A stretch of DNA of 33,790 nucleotides from an uncultured Oscillospiraceae bacterium. GTDB taxonomy: Bacteria; Bacillota; Clostridia; Oscillospirales; Ruminococcaceae. The stretch covers positions 1-33,790 of the forward strand of contig CASGAN010000019.1 in the NCBI GenBank assembly GCA_949299455.1, read 5' to 3'. Below are positions 8,537 to 18,019 of the stretch, piece by piece. Numbering within the stretch: the stretch's first letter is position 1; each line of letters starts with the position of its first letter. The translations under genes and the position numbers were made by a program. Under the pieces are notes generated by a model that worked only from the letters and a program-made list of their open reading frames with translations, ran no database searches and was not told where the DNA came from.

Positions 8537-9166
8537 TTATTCTTCGTGTTCTTCTTCCCATTGTGCATACTGGTCGATTGCTGCATGCACATCGTCAAAC
8601 GAATAGCCCCGCCGCACCAATGCAGCTGTAAGCTTTGACCTGTTTTTATAGTCCCCATCGAGAAGATGGGTGTATTTTTTATAAATGATCGCGCAGATCT
8701 GATCGACCGGATCAGTTTCGACCGATTCGATCGCCTCTCTGGCAGTTTCTTTGTCGATGCCGCGGCGGACCAGCTCATACAGTGCCCGCCGTGCACCAAA
8801 CTGCTTCGTTTTCACATAGTACTGCGCAAGCTTTTCGGCACAAGCTTCATCGTTTATGTATCCCTGCTCTGTGAGAAGCGCACACACCTGCTCTGCCGCC
8901 TCCGGCGAAACCGACCGGCAAAGCTTGTCATACAGTTCCTTGTGCGTATGATCCCGATATCCGAGCAGCTGATACGCTTTCGCCTTTGCCCGGCAGCACT
9001 GCGACGAAAAATCAAGTTCATTCAAAAGTGCACTGTCCACTTCACAGTTCGGCCGGATATGATGCGCGGCAATGACTTCATCTTCAAGCGTACAGAGAAA
9101 CCCTTCTTCTGTGTAAATCCGGTGACGTCCTGCTTTCTTAGACGGCTCTAACGCAGTGATTCTCAT
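8537..9166 (-). CDS. recX: Regulatory protein RecX
   Basis: Modulates RecA filament activity in the cytoplasm. The 209-residue alpha-helical protein shows the tandem three-helix repeats of the family: [23 protein letters not shown], then the [17 protein letters not shown] segment, [15 protein letters not shown] and [21 protein letters not shown] short N-terminal beta segment ([20 protein letters not shown]) precedes them. Its ATG overlaps the recA stop codon in an ATGA junction, so the two are probably translationally coupled. Confidence 0.93.
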   Translation of the reverse strand: MRITALEPSKKAGRHRIYTEEGFLCTLEDEVIAAHHIRPNCEVDSALLNELDFSSQCCRAKAKAYQLLGYRDHTHKELYDKLCRSVSPEAAEQVCALLTEQGYINDEACAEKLAQYYVKTKQFGARRALYELVRRGIDKETAREAIESVETDPVDQICAIIYKKYTHLLDGDYKNRSKLTAALVRRGYSFDDVHAAIDQYAQWEEEHEE

Positions 9167-10317
9167 TCAAAATCACTTTCATCCGCGTCGATGTCGATGT
9201 CCACATCCATCTCAACCGGTGCAGCCTGAATGACCGGCGGTTTCGGCTCGGCAGAAGATGTGGCTGTACGGTTTTTCTCCATGAGCTCCTGGCTGTGCGC
9301 CCGGACTTTCTCGGCGATTTCTTCGCACAGCGCCTCGTTTTCTTTTAAAAGCTGCTTCACTTTATCTCTGCCCTGACCGAGTCGCTCGCCGTTATAGCTA
9401 AACCATGCGCCGCTTTTTTCGATGATGTCCGCTTCCACTGCATAGTCGATGATCTCACCTACACGGGAAACGCCCTCGCCGTACATGATATCAAATACAA
9501 CCTCTTTAAACGGCGGTGCAACTTTATTTTTGACGATCTTACATTTCGTCTTGTTTCCGATGATCTCCGCGCCGTTTTTGATCGCTTCGCCGCGGCGAAC
9601 CTCAATACGCACCGACGAATAGAATTTGAGCGCACGGCCGCCCGGTGTTGTTTCCGGATTGCCGTACATAACGCCGATTTTCTCACGCACCTGGTTGATG
9701 AACACTGCCACACAGTTGGAACGCGATACAACGGAGGTGAGCTTTCTGAGTGCCTGCGACATCAAACGTGCCTGCAAGCCGACGTGTGCTTCGCCCATTT
9801 CGCCGTCGATCTCGGCTTTTGTCACCATTGCCGCAACAGAGTCTAATACGATGACGTCAAGTGCGCCGGAACGAATGAGGGCTTCCATGATTTCGAGCGC
9901 CTGCTCACCGGTATCCGGCTGTGAAACGAGAAGCGAGTCGATGTCAACGCCCAGCGCCTTTGCGTAAATGGGATCAAGTGCGTGCTCAACGTCGATAAAC
10001 GCCGCTTCACCGCCGGCTTTCTGTGCCTGTGCAACAATCTGAAGTGCAACGGTCGTTTTACCGGAAGATTCCGGACCGAACACCTCGATGATTCGTCCGC
10101 GCGGTACGCCGCCGATGCCAAGTGCCATATCAAGTCCGAGCGAACCAGTCGAAATCGCGTCCACCTGCATCGTGGTTGCCTGGCCAAGTTTCATGACAGC
10201 ACCTTTGCCGTACTGCTTTTCAATCTGACTGATCGCCGTTTCCAGCGCTTTTTTCTTATCCTCCGCAGTCACCTGAAGCTGTACCTGCGGTTTTCCTTTT
10301 TGCTGTTTTGTTGCCAT
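9163..10317 (-). CDS. recA: Recombinase RecA
   Basis: ATP-dependent strand-exchange protein for homologous recombination and activation of the SOS response. The 384-residue protein has Walker [10 protein letters not shown] at 81-89, [10 protein letters not shown] (Walker B), the L1 and L2 DNA-binding loop regions, [22 protein letters not shown], and an acidic C-terminal tail rich in Asp. No intein is present. I chose MATKQQKG (ATG at 10317, GGAG upstream); an in-frame extension to 10425 runs over the prmC end. Only 32 bp separate it from prmC, so it appears to depend on an upstream operon promoter; I saw no LexA-like box in that gap. Confidence 0.98.
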   Translation of the reverse strand: MATKQQKGKPQVQLQVTAEDKKKALETAISQIEKQYGKGAVMKLGQATTMQVDAISTGSLGLDMALGIGGVPRGRIIEVFGPESSGKTTVALQIVAQAQKAGGEAAFIDVEHALDPIYAKALGVDIDSLLVSQPDTGEQALEIMEALIRSGALDVIVLDSVAAMVTKAEIDGEMGEAHVGLQARLMSQALRKLTSVVSRSNCVAVFINQVREKIGVMYGNPETTPGGRALKFYSSVRIEVRRGEAIKNGAEIIGNKTKCKIVKNKVAPPFKEVVFDIMYGEGVSRVGEIIDYAVEADIIEKSGAWFSYNGERLGQGRDKVKQLLKENEALCEEIAEKVRAHSQELMEKNRTATSSAEPKPPVIQAAPVEMDVDIDIDADESDFE

Positions 10318-10349
10318 ATTGCTTCTCCTATCTATATATATTTCTTTGT

Positions 10350-11195
10350 TTACACGTTTATGTCTTCTTCTGCACGTCTGGCAAATACCACCCGTATTAT
10401 ACCACACAGATCTTTCTCCGTGCAAATTTCAGTGAATCCGTTTTCCGCCAAAATGGCCGCCACATCATCGTGCTGTCCCATTCCGATTTCGTACAAGAGC
10501 CATCCGCCCGGTTTGAGCGATGATTTCCAGCGTTTTGTAATCGTACGGTAAAAAGAAAGCCCGTCTTCCGCCTCGCCATAAAGCGCCATTGCCGGCTCAA
10601 ACGATACCTCACGCTGCAAGTCCTCCATATCTGCTTTGGTGAGATACGGCGGATTCGATACGATCATATCGTACATCCCGGTGTTCTCTGCACAGACATC
10701 CCACAAAACAGCCTTGCAGTCTGCGCTGTTTTTTTTAATATTCTCCTGCAAATATGAAAACGCAGCTTCACTTTTTTCATAGCAGTCCACCGGAATGTCA
10801 AGCTCGCACGAAAGCGAAACGCCGATACATCCGCTTCCCGCGCATAAGTCGGCGGCATTGTTTGCACCACTTTGTCTAGCGCATGAAATCGCCGTTTCCA
10901 CCAGCACCTCTGTGTCCGCACGCGGAATAAGCACGCCGGGACCAACTTTATATTCCCTGCCGAAAAAGCTCCATTCGCCGACGATATACTGAAGCGGTTC
11001 CCCGCTCACTCTGCGGTCAAGACACGCCAAAAACGCTTCTTTTTGCCGTTCACTTAGTTGTTTTGTATTGCACAGCACATCCGTCTTGGACAGATCCGCG
11101 CAGGAACGCAGCAGCTCAAACACTTCAAACGAAGCGCTGTCACTGATCGATGAAAGGGCTTTGCACCCGATTTGATATGCTTCTTTTGCGTCCAT
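10350..11195 (-). CDS. prmC: Peptide chain release factor N5-glutamine methyltransferase
   Basis: Methylates the GGQ glutamine of release factors RF1 and RF2 using S-adenosylmethionine. The 281-residue protein has an N-terminal helical domain (about 1-75), a SAM-binding loop [11 protein letters not shown], and the diagnostic NPPY motif in [13 protein letters not shown]. The ATG at 11195 directly follows the DUF1385 stop codon; a longer in-frame start at 11273 would overlap that gene without a ribosome site. A DUF1385-prmC neighbourhood is usual in Clostridia, but the release factor gene prfA, often next to it, is absent and recA follows instead. Confidence 0.94.
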   Translation of the reverse strand: MDAKEAYQIGCKALSSISDSASFEVFELLRSCADLSKTDVLCNTKQLSERQKEAFLACLDRRVSGEPLQYIVGEWSFFGREYKVGPGVLIPRADTEVLVETAISCARQSGANNAADLCAGSGCIGVSLSCELDIPVDCYEKSEAAFSYLQENIKKNSADCKAVLWDVCAENTGMYDMIVSNPPYLTKADMEDLQREVSFEPAMALYGEAEDGLSFYRTITKRWKSSLKPGGWLLYEIGMGQHDDVAAILAENGFTEICTEKDLCGIIRVVFARRAEEDINV

Positions 11196-11196
11196 T

Positions 11197-12153
11197 TTAC
11201 CACTGATCCTCTTCGCGGTTTGTCGGCAGGACCGGCTCAAGCGACGCGATTGCCACTTCGATCTGGCTGTCATCCGGTTCCGACGTCGTCAAATGCTGCA
11301 TGCACATGCCTGGCCACGAAATGATGCGTGTGATGATGCTGTCATACCGTCCGGCAAGTTTGATGAGCTCATATCCAATGCCCATGATGAGCGGCAGTGT
11401 GATGATTTTAAGCAAAACACGAATCAGCATATTATCCCATGTCACAACCGAGGACACCACGATGCTGATAATCAGAATCAAGATCATAAAACTTGTGCCG
11501 CAGCGCGGATGGAACCGTTTTTGTTTGCGCACATTCTCCACTGTGAGCGGCAGTCCGTTTTCATAGCAGAAAATCGACTTATGCTCCGCGCCATGATACT
11601 GGAATACGCGCTTCATCTCTTTCATCCGCGAAACAACCGCCAGATATCCAATGAAAATCGCCATTTTGATGATGCCCTCCAACAGAGACTTCGTCCAGCC
11701 GAGCGGTACAAGCATATCAAGTCCTTTGACAATGAGTGCCGGCACGAGAATAAACAGCAGGATGCAGAGTGCAAGCCCAAGCATCATCGAAACACCCATC
11801 AGTACTTTCATGAGATGTTCACCGAATACCTTTGTAAGCCATTGTTCAAATTTCGATTCCGGTTCTTCCTCTTCCTCCGCCATTCCGGAGATTTCAGCCG
11901 ATTTTGCAAGATAACGGTAACCGGTCACAATACTCTGCACAAACATCACAACACCACGTACAAGCGGAATTTTTCCTGCGATCCGCAAAGCATTGCTTGT
12001 GTGAATTTCCTCTTTTGACACGTCAATCGTGCCGTCGGGCTTACGTACCGCCATCGCAGTGTGTGTCAGTCCCCGCATCATGACGCCCTCAATGAGCGCC
12101 TGTCCGCCGATTCGGCTTTTAATCACTTTTACGTTCTGCTGTTGTTCATCCAT
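11197..12153 (-). CDS. DUF1385 membrane protein (YqhQ family)
   Basis: A 318-residue integral membrane protein of unknown biochemical role. The family signature GGQALIEGVMMRG lies at about 16-28. Hydrophobic segments occur near 110-135, 140-165, 215-235 and 240-262. A conserved block around FQYHGAEHKSIFCYENG and FHPRCGTSF is rich in His and Cys and may bind metal (inference). It lies five bases after the histidine kinase gene and touches prmC, the usual neighbour of this family in Firmicutes. Confidence 0.9.
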   Translation of the reverse strand: MDEQQQNVKVIKSRIGGQALIEGVMMRGLTHTAMAVRKPDGTIDVSKEEIHTSNALRIAGKIPLVRGVVMFVQSIVTGYRYLAKSAEISGMAEEEEEPESKFEQWLTKVFGEHLMKVLMGVSMMLGLALCILLFILVPALIVKGLDMLVPLGWTKSLLEGIIKMAIFIGYLAVVSRMKEMKRVFQYHGAEHKSIFCYENGLPLTVENVRKQKRFHPRCGTSFMILILIISIVVSSVVTWDNMLIRVLLKIITLPLIMGIGYELIKLAGRYDSIITRIISWPGMCMQHLTTSEPDDSQIEVAIASLEPVLPTNREEDQW

Positions 12154-12158
12154 CTTCC

Positions 12159-13649
12159 TTAAACCGGTTCCTTTCCCTGTTGTGTTGTTTCTGTCTGTTC
12201 TGCCGGCGTTGTGATCTCTGTTTCACGGATCTCGCCTTTTTTCAAATTGACCGGCAAACGAATGATCACGGTCGTGCCTTTCCCGACTTCACTTTCTACC
12301 TGAAGTTCGCCGTCATGCATCTGCACAATCTCATCTGCCACAGCCAGTCCGATTCCGGAGCCGCGGCGTGTATGATTGGCTTTAAAAAACTTCGTTTTGA
12401 CCTTCGGCAGATCCTCCGCCGAAATTCCGCAGCCGGTGTCCGCAACCGAAATGATGATGATTCCATCCTGCATTTTCGCCCGAATGGTTACCGTATCACC
12501 CGAATCGCTGTATTTTAACGCATTGTCAATGACATTGATAAACACCTGCCGCAGCCGGTTTTTATCACCAAACATCGGCATCATTTCCATCGGCTCTTCA
12601 TAGATCAAATGGATTCCTTCACGCCGTGCGCGTTCTGCATACATCAAAACGGCATCGCCTAACTCCGCCAGCACATCCATGGTACTCTTGACAAGCGTCA
12701 GCCGCCCGCTCTGCATTCTCGAAAAGTCAAGCAGTTCCTCCACCATTCCGGAAAGCCGCTCCGTTTCACCGGTAATAATTCGCATTCCTTTTTTCATGGT
12801 CTCTTTGTCCTCAGGAGAATCACCGAGCGTCATAAGCGTTTCACTCCAGCCCTTAATAGCAGTCAGCGGCGTTCGCAGCTCATGTGACACAGAGGAAATA
12901 AACTCATTTTTCATATCTTCAGACGCTGAGATCTCAGACGCCATGAAGTTGATGACATCCGTCAGATCACCAAGCTCATCATCCGATTTTTTAACAATGC
13001 GCGTTGTCATATCACCGGTTGCAAAACGCTTTGCCGCTGCACTGACTTCGCGCACGGGAATCACAATCGACTTAACAAAATAAAGACCGGAAATCATCAC
13101 CAGTGCAATCACAATCAGCGCAACCAGAAAAAACACTAACACATAGATAATCAGCAGCATGTTGATGTTTTCAAGCGATACCACATAACGAATCGCGGAA
13201 TATTCGGTCATCGTGTTCGGCAGCATCAGCGAAACCGCCATAATGCTTTCGCCTGATTGGTTCTTTCCTACGTAATAACCCATTCCGTCTGCGCTCGTCA
13301 GCGCTTCATCATAATCGGGCATAGGCTCCTGTCGTGTATAAGAAAATCCGCTCGATGAAAGCGCCACTTGTCCGCTGTGATTGATCGCTGTAATTTCAAA
13401 CTGATCTTTTTCATCCGAATTTTCCACAATATCGCGCAGTTCTGCCGTAAAATCCACGGAAGTATCATCCGCCATACGCAGCAGGATACCCGACACCACA
13501 TTCACACGCGATGTAATCGCTGTTCGTGCGGCTGTGTAATAAAAATTCTGAATCGAAAAAGTAAATGCAATCGCAGCCAGAAGAATCACAATCAAAATGA
13601 CGCTTAAGCTATTGATGATCCATCGCTGCGTAATACTTTTAACCGCCAT
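12159..13649 (-). CDS. Membrane sensor histidine kinase
   Basis: Sensor of a two-component system with the response regulator at 13674-14369. The 496-residue protein has an N-terminal helix (about 11-33), an extracytoplasmic domain (about 34-163), a second helix (164-192) and a HAMP linker (about 193-245). The HisKA domain has SVSHELRTPL with phospho-accepting His256, and the HATPase domain has N box VIDNALKYS, DTGCGIS and GSGIGLAV. The tail after about 465 is charged and Thr/Glu/Gln-rich with no recognised domain. The overall plan is WalK/ResE-like. The ligand is unknown; 24 bp separate it from the regulator. Confidence 0.93.
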   Translation of the reverse strand: MAVKSITQRWIINSLSVILIVILLAAIAFTFSIQNFYYTAARTAITSRVNVVSGILLRMADDTSVDFTAELRDIVENSDEKDQFEITAINHSGQVALSSSGFSYTRQEPMPDYDEALTSADGMGYYVGKNQSGESIMAVSLMLPNTMTEYSAIRYVVSLENINMLLIIYVLVFFLVALIVIALVMISGLYFVKSIVIPVREVSAAAKRFATGDMTTRIVKKSDDELGDLTDVINFMASEISASEDMKNEFISSVSHELRTPLTAIKGWSETLMTLGDSPEDKETMKKGMRIITGETERLSGMVEELLDFSRMQSGRLTLVKSTMDVLAELGDAVLMYAERARREGIHLIYEEPMEMMPMFGDKNRLRQVFINVIDNALKYSDSGDTVTIRAKMQDGIIIISVADTGCGISAEDLPKVKTKFFKANHTRRGSGIGLAVADEIVQMHDGELQVESEVGKGTTVIIRLPVNLKKGEIRETEITTPAEQTETTQQGKEPV

Positions 13650-13673
13650 CTTTGTGCTGCCCCTTTGTGTTGT

Positions 13674-14369
13674 TTATTCCTGCCATTTATATCCGTATCC
13701 CCAAATCGTGAGCAAATGGGTCGGTTTGGACGGCTCATCTTCAATTTTCATGCGAAGCCGTCGAATATTCACATCCACTACTTTCACGTCGCCAAAGTAT
13801 CCTTCTCCCCAGATTGCCGAGAGGATTTGGTGCCGCTCGAGCGCAACACCTTTATTCTTAATAAACAACTCCATGAGCTGGTACTCCACCTGCGTCAAAT
13901 CAACCGGAACACCGTTTTTCGTAAGCGTTCTGCTTTTGGGATTTAATAAAAATGTTCCCGACGCAATTGGCTGTGCCACTTGATTCATCGATCTTGACAT
14001 GGAGACACGGCGATAAATTGCATCCACGCGCGCCACAAGCTCCGACGGCGAAAACGGTTTTACAACATAGTCATCCGCACCGAGCATCAGACCGCGCACC
14101 TTATCCATTTCCTGTGTTTTTGCAGTAAGCATGATGATTCCCAGACTGTCGCTGCGTGAACGAAGTTCTTTGCACACTGCAAAGCCATCCATTCCCGGCA
14201 TCATAATATCAAGCAAAACAACATCGATTTCACCGTTTTCTTCCTCAAACAGCCGAAGCGCTTCTTCGCCGTTTTCTGCTGCAACCGTTGTATATCCACT
14301 GCGCTGCAAATTGATTACCACAAAATCGCGAATCGCTGCCTCATCTTCACAAACAAGTATTTTTTTCAT
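13674..14369 (-). CDS. OmpR-family response regulator
   Basis: DNA-binding partner of the adjacent histidine kinase. The 231-residue protein has a receiver domain with the acidic pair Glu8/Asp9, phospho-acceptor Asp54 in VVLLDIMMPGMDG, Thr82 and Lys104. A winged-helix domain follows (about 130-231) with LTQVEYQLMELF and VDVNIRRLRMKIE, ending GYGYKWQE. It is preceded by a lipoprotein gene 17 bp upstream. The targets are unknown, but the genes downstream in the same run include recA. Confidence 0.95.
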   Translation of the reverse strand: MKKILVCEDEAAIRDFVVINLQRSGYTTVAAENGEEALRLFEEENGEIDVVLLDIMMPGMDGFAVCKELRSRSDSLGIIMLTAKTQEMDKVRGLMLGADDYVVKPFSPSELVARVDAIYRRVSMSRSMNQVAQPIASGTFLLNPKSRTLTKNGVPVDLTQVEYQLMELFIKNKGVALERHQILSAIWGEGYFGDVKVVDVNIRRLRMKIEDEPSKPTHLLTIWGYGYKWQE

Positions 14370-14385
14370 GACTCAATCTCCTTTT

Positions 14386-15729
14386 TCAACGCGCATACAA
14401 TTCAAAATTACGTTTTACTGTTTCTTCATCCACCAAAAGAGCACGTGCCTGCTCCGATAACACCTCATTCGATGAAAAATTGCAGGCATAAACCAGCTGA
14501 CCGTTGTTTTGCAGCAGCAAATAATCTTTCCCGTCTTTCACATACTCATTGCTTTTAAATACACGAATCGACAACAGCCGCTCCTGTGTGATCGTATCAT
14601 CTGTATAATAGTAAAAAGACAGTTCGTTTGTGTTGGCAGAAAAGACCGGCGCCACCTGTCCTTCCCACTGCTTCGGCAGTTCGAATAAATATCCAAGCGA
14701 ATAAGAAACATATGTAAGGCTCACACGTACCAGCTCACCTGCATCATACGCGTACCATTCCGTTAATGCTTCCTGCGCATGTTTTTCTGCCGTTTCATAC
14801 CCAAGCGCTGCACGATGAACAGGAATTTCAATCATTCCGTCACCGTTGATATCGGCAGAAACAGCGCCGCTGCTCCGGGTTGTCTTTGAAACAAGATCAA
14901 TTCCTTTTTCTTTATCATACAGCAAGTTTTCAAGCGTTTGTGTGTGCTTGTCATACATCAAAATCTCTGTAGTGTATTGGTTTCCGGCGCGAATACCATC
15001 CAAATAAAACGCTTTATTCCCGTCGTTCAACTCACCAACGCAAACATGCGGATATGCGGTCACTCCCGGGTCAATGAAGCATGCTCCGATTTCTCGAATT
15101 TTTCCATAACTAGAGATTTCATAAAGCAATGCGCGCGGAAGCTCTTTTTCAGAATGCGCAGGTGAAATTGCAAGAATCTCAGAATATCCGTTTGCATCGA
15201 TATCAGAAACCTCATAGCTTGCGCAGAAAACCGGCGCATCGGTTTGCACAAGCTGACCATCCTGATATTGATAAATCAGAACATTTTTTTCCGTGTTGGA
15301 TGACACGGTAACACCCACAACAATAAACAAATTTAAATTTGACTGCACAAAATTCACTTTTTCCACTTCATTCGCAGCCACACCGGCATCATAAACAGAC
15401 ACCCATTTTTCTTCGCGCTGATCTAAAACATTGATACGAAGCGTATTCGTTGCATTTACAGCATCCTCACGCACATAAAATACGATGGCTTCCTGCGTTG
15501 GCTCACTATCAATATTATTGATGAGAAACGCAGAAGTGAAGTCACCTTTTTTGGGATATACCAAACGGATATTGCTGCCCGTACTCGCCTGAAGAGCAGA
15601 ATAAATTTCATTTTGCTGTTGTGAAAGTTTTGGCGGCTTTAACAGATCCTCAATGCCTGTCTGTGTATAGTTACAGCCCGAAAAAAGAAGCATGACACTG
15701 ACACACAGCACAAACAATTTTCGCTTCAT
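14386..15729 (-). CDS. VCBS/FG-GAP-like lipoprotein of unknown function
   Basis: A 447-residue exported lipoprotein (MKRKLFVLC start, lipobox LFSGC). The mature part contains repeated beta-propeller-like blocks with VCBS/FG-GAP flavour, notably YEVSDIDANGYSEILAIS, VCVGELNDGNKAFYLDG and VSADINGDGMIEIP. In this class, DxDxDG-type loops bind calcium. The first gene of the run, it may supply an extracellular sensing or accessory domain for the two-component system that follows directly, which is inference from position only. I chose the ATG at 15729 (GGTGG upstream) over one at 15750. Confidence 0.8.
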   Translation of the reverse strand: MKRKLFVLCVSVMLLFSGCNYTQTGIEDLLKPPKLSQQQNEIYSALQASTGSNIRLVYPKKGDFTSAFLINNIDSEPTQEAIVFYVREDAVNATNTLRINVLDQREEKWVSVYDAGVAANEVEKVNFVQSNLNLFIVVGVTVSSNTEKNVLIYQYQDGQLVQTDAPVFCASYEVSDIDANGYSEILAISPAHSEKELPRALLYEISSYGKIREIGACFIDPGVTAYPHVCVGELNDGNKAFYLDGIRAGNQYTTEILMYDKHTQTLENLLYDKEKGIDLVSKTTRSSGAVSADINGDGMIEIPVHRAALGYETAEKHAQEALTEWYAYDAGELVRVSLTYVSYSLGYLFELPKQWEGQVAPVFSANTNELSFYYYTDDTITQERLLSIRVFKSNEYVKDGKDYLLLQNNGQLVYACNFSSNEVLSEQARALLVDEETVKRNFELYAR

Positions 15730-15774
15730 CGTTTTCCCACCTTTTATCATCGAGTTTTTTGATTATTTGGATTT

Positions 15775-15783
15775 ATTATATCA
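15775..15783 (-). promoter_or_regulatory. Extended -10 promoter of the nine-gene run
   Basis: TGATATAAT on the minus strand (15783-15775) lies about 45 bp upstream of the lipoprotein start. No good -35 hexamer is visible at 16-18 bp, which fits an extended -10 promoter. Gaps across the following nine genes are at most 32 bp, so this may serve them all. Confidence 0.55.
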
Positions 15784-15890
15784 TAAAAGAGACAAAATGC
15801 ATATGGTGAAAACAGAGAAAAACAGTTGTTCTTTTTTATATTTTTATGAACAACATGACGTGTAAACATCTTTGCCAATTTGAACAAAAG

Positions 15891-15924
15891 AAAAAACAGG
15901 ACGGAAAACCGTCCTGTTTTTTTA
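15891..15924 (-). terminator. Bidirectional terminator after the beta-helix protein gene
   Basis: Stem ACAGGACGG/CCGTCCTGT with an AAAA loop (15896-15917) is flanked by A6 and T7 tracts. It ends the minus-strand transcript whose gene stops at 15977. Confidence 0.9.
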
Positions 15925-15976
15925 TCACAATTACGATATTCGTATTTCAATCAATGGTAAATCATAGAATACAGCA

Positions 15977-17851
15977 TTAATATCTTACAAAATACACCGC
16001 ACCATCTCTGTGTTCCATAACGATTGTGACAATTGTATTCGGATTCGATGCTTCTGTTGCAGTCATAGCAGTTGCATTCCAATAAGTTCCATCACTTGCT
16101 TCTCTGGTGAGAAAGGCATTGCTCATCCAGCCTTTTTCCCAACTTTCAGGATAAGCACAAGCACCATCTGTACCGAACAAAAGCTGATCTAATTTTGCTG
16201 TTTTCGTCTGCAGTACTGTTTCGGTCGATTTGTCTTTCAACGAAGCAACCAGAGCATTGATCGTTGTGGTGTTGGTAGTACCTTTTTCTGCATCCAATTT
16301 TGTGTTCGTTTTGTTGATTGCCCAACCAAAATCAAAGGTTGTATTGTTGATCCAACCACGATTTTGTCCGACAAGAAAATCGGTACCAACACGAATCTCT
16401 TTTCCTTCTACTGTTGCTACCAGTCTGTTTTTCAGCTGCTCTGCAGTCAAAGCAGAGTGCGGATCAGAATTGATGTATTGTGCAAGCAGAACGGCATCCA
16501 ACTTCTGACCATTTAATGTATTGGTTCCATCAAATTCAAATACGCCGCTTGCCAAACGATGACGCAGGATATTTGCCACATTTTCAAAAGTATTGCCCTT
16601 CACCTGAACATTTGCCATTTCCAATGTTGCAGGACTTGTCCATGTAACATTACCGACTGCATAATATGTGCAGTCTTTAAACGTGTTGCCCTCAATTCGG
16701 ATGCTTCCAGCCGTACTTGTGCTGTCAAAGCAAATACAAGAATCTTCTTCAAACGTATTACCGGAAACCACTACATTGCCTTTGTCGCCGCTGAAATACA
16801 GAGAACCAACACTGACTGTGCAGTTTTTCATAGTAAAGTTTTCACCCTGAACTTCTACGTTTTTATTTTTGCTAGCTCTTGGCTCAATAATCAGGTTCTC
16901 CAATGTGACGTTATCTGCGAAGACAGTAATCACATTCTGTGTTGCATGCGCACCATTTTCAGAAGGATCCGAAGACTTAATTACGACATTACCCACACCT
17001 TTAATTGTAATGCCATCTTGTGTAATCGGCATGAGCCATCCTGCTTGACCCTCGATGGTTTCTGTGCCGGCAGGCAAGTCATAAGTACCTTCCGAAATAA
17101 AAATGGTTGTACCAGGTTTTGCTTCTTCGAGTGCATCCTGCAGTGCTTTACCGTTCGCTTTTTCATCATTAGTTGCATCTACAGTAACTTGCTCATATAC
17201 TGCGCCTGCATCGTAGTTCGAATTATCGAAGCCGTCGGTCTCGACCGGTGCTTGTTTTGCACGAAGATATACATCAAATGTAACTTTTGCATTTTGATAA
17301 TCGTTGTTTGCTGTTTCTTTCATTTTAATAACAACCGAAAATGTTTTTGTTGTACCCTTAGTTGTCAGCCGACCACTGGTTGCAACACCATCCGGTAACT
17401 TAGACAAGGTGTCAACAAGTGCTGTGTCGTCCATTTTTTCACTATTAACATCTTCAAGCACATATACATCAAGTACATCAGCAAGCTGAACATCTCCATT
17501 GCCGCCTTCACATTTGATGTTCTGGAAAGAAAGCTCCCAATCAAATGCCAAAGAACCATCGTTGGTTACTCTAAAGTCATAGCCAAACGATTTACCAGGT
17601 TCCCAGATTGTTGTATTCGTAAACAACGCACCTGTTGAAGCAGGGTCATCAGGAACAGCAACGTATTCCACATCACCTGTTGATTTTAAATTTCTGTATT
17701 CAAAATTGACATCAAGACTGCCAGCCTGAATTGTGTTATCTTTATTCACAACGCTATCTGTAAACCACGCAAATGTTGTTCCCAATAATATCATTGCGCA
17801 CAGGCAGAGCGACAATGCACTCAGCCAAAGACTTTTCTTTGTTGTTCTCAT
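15977..17851 (-). CDS. SipW/TasA-type exported protein with beta-helix domain
   Basis: A 624-residue exported protein. Its N terminus has the SipW-dependent signature: basic RTTKKS, a hydrophobic stretch, then TFAWFTDSVVNKDNTIQAG followed by LDVNFEY, as in TasA/CalY fibre proteins. A TasA-like beta domain extends to about 200. Residues about 215-430 look like a right-handed parallel beta-helix (pectate-lyase-like), with rungs such as NVTLENLIIEP, NFTMKNCTVSVG, NVVVSGNTF and SIRIEGNTFKDC. The last 190 residues are unrecognised. It has its own promoter and terminator, so it is monocistronic. No SipW-like peptidase gene is in the window. An in-frame TTG at 17857 is an alternative start. A matrix or adhesin role is inference. 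Confidence 0.8.
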   Translation of the reverse strand: MRTTKKSLWLSALSLCLCAMILLGTTFAWFTDSVVNKDNTIQAGSLDVNFEYRNLKSTGDVEYVAVPDDPASTGALFTNTTIWEPGKSFGYDFRVTNDGSLAFDWELSFQNIKCEGGNGDVQLADVLDVYVLEDVNSEKMDDTALVDTLSKLPDGVATSGRLTTKGTTKTFSVVIKMKETANNDYQNAKVTFDVYLRAKQAPVETDGFDNSNYDAGAVYEQVTVDATNDEKANGKALQDALEEAKPGTTIFISEGTYDLPAGTETIEGQAGWLMPITQDGITIKGVGNVVIKSSDPSENGAHATQNVITVFADNVTLENLIIEPRASKNKNVEVQGENFTMKNCTVSVGSLYFSGDKGNVVVSGNTFEEDSCICFDSTSTAGSIRIEGNTFKDCTYYAVGNVTWTSPATLEMANVQVKGNTFENVANILRHRLASGVFEFDGTNTLNGQKLDAVLLAQYINSDPHSALTAEQLKNRLVATVEGKEIRVGTDFLVGQNRGWINNTTFDFGWAINKTNTKLDAEKGTTNTTTINALVASLKDKSTETVLQTKTAKLDQLLFGTDGACAYPESWEKGWMSNAFLTREASDGTYWNATAMTATEASNPNTIVTIVMEHRDGAVYFVRY

Positions 17852-17900
17852 GATCAATGCACCTCTCTTTTTTATAACAAGTCACGAACTCATTGTGTAT

Positions 17901-17929
17901 AGTATATCACGTTTAAAATGGAAATTCAA
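17901..17929 (-). promoter_or_regulatory. Promoter of the beta-helix protein gene
   Basis: TTGAAT (17929-17924), 17-bp spacer, TATACT (17906-17901) on the minus strand, with a TG one base upstream of the -10. Confidence 0.7.
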
Positions 17930-17977
17930 GTTAAATGTTTGGCCAATTAACTGTATTTCATGCATTCTTTTCAAAAA

Positions 17978-18019
17978 AGACGGTGAGAAATCGACAAACT
18001 GACTTCTCACCGTCTTTTT
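17978..18019 (-). terminator. Bidirectional terminator after the DUF308 fusion gene
   Basis: A 12-bp perfect stem (17978-17989 with 18004-18015) has a T tract on either strand. It immediately follows the stop codon of the minus-strand gene at 18018. Confidence 0.85.

Noticed and set aside
9163-10317. Intein in RecA
   Set aside because: Length is normal and all motifs are contiguous.
10318-10425. N-terminal extension of RecA
   Set aside because: Covers the gap and the end of prmC; the ATG at 10317 has GGAG and the family-typical start.
16559-17398. 279-codon open frame on the plus strand
   Set aside because: Antisense to the beta-helix protein gene; Cys-rich translation and no ribosome site.
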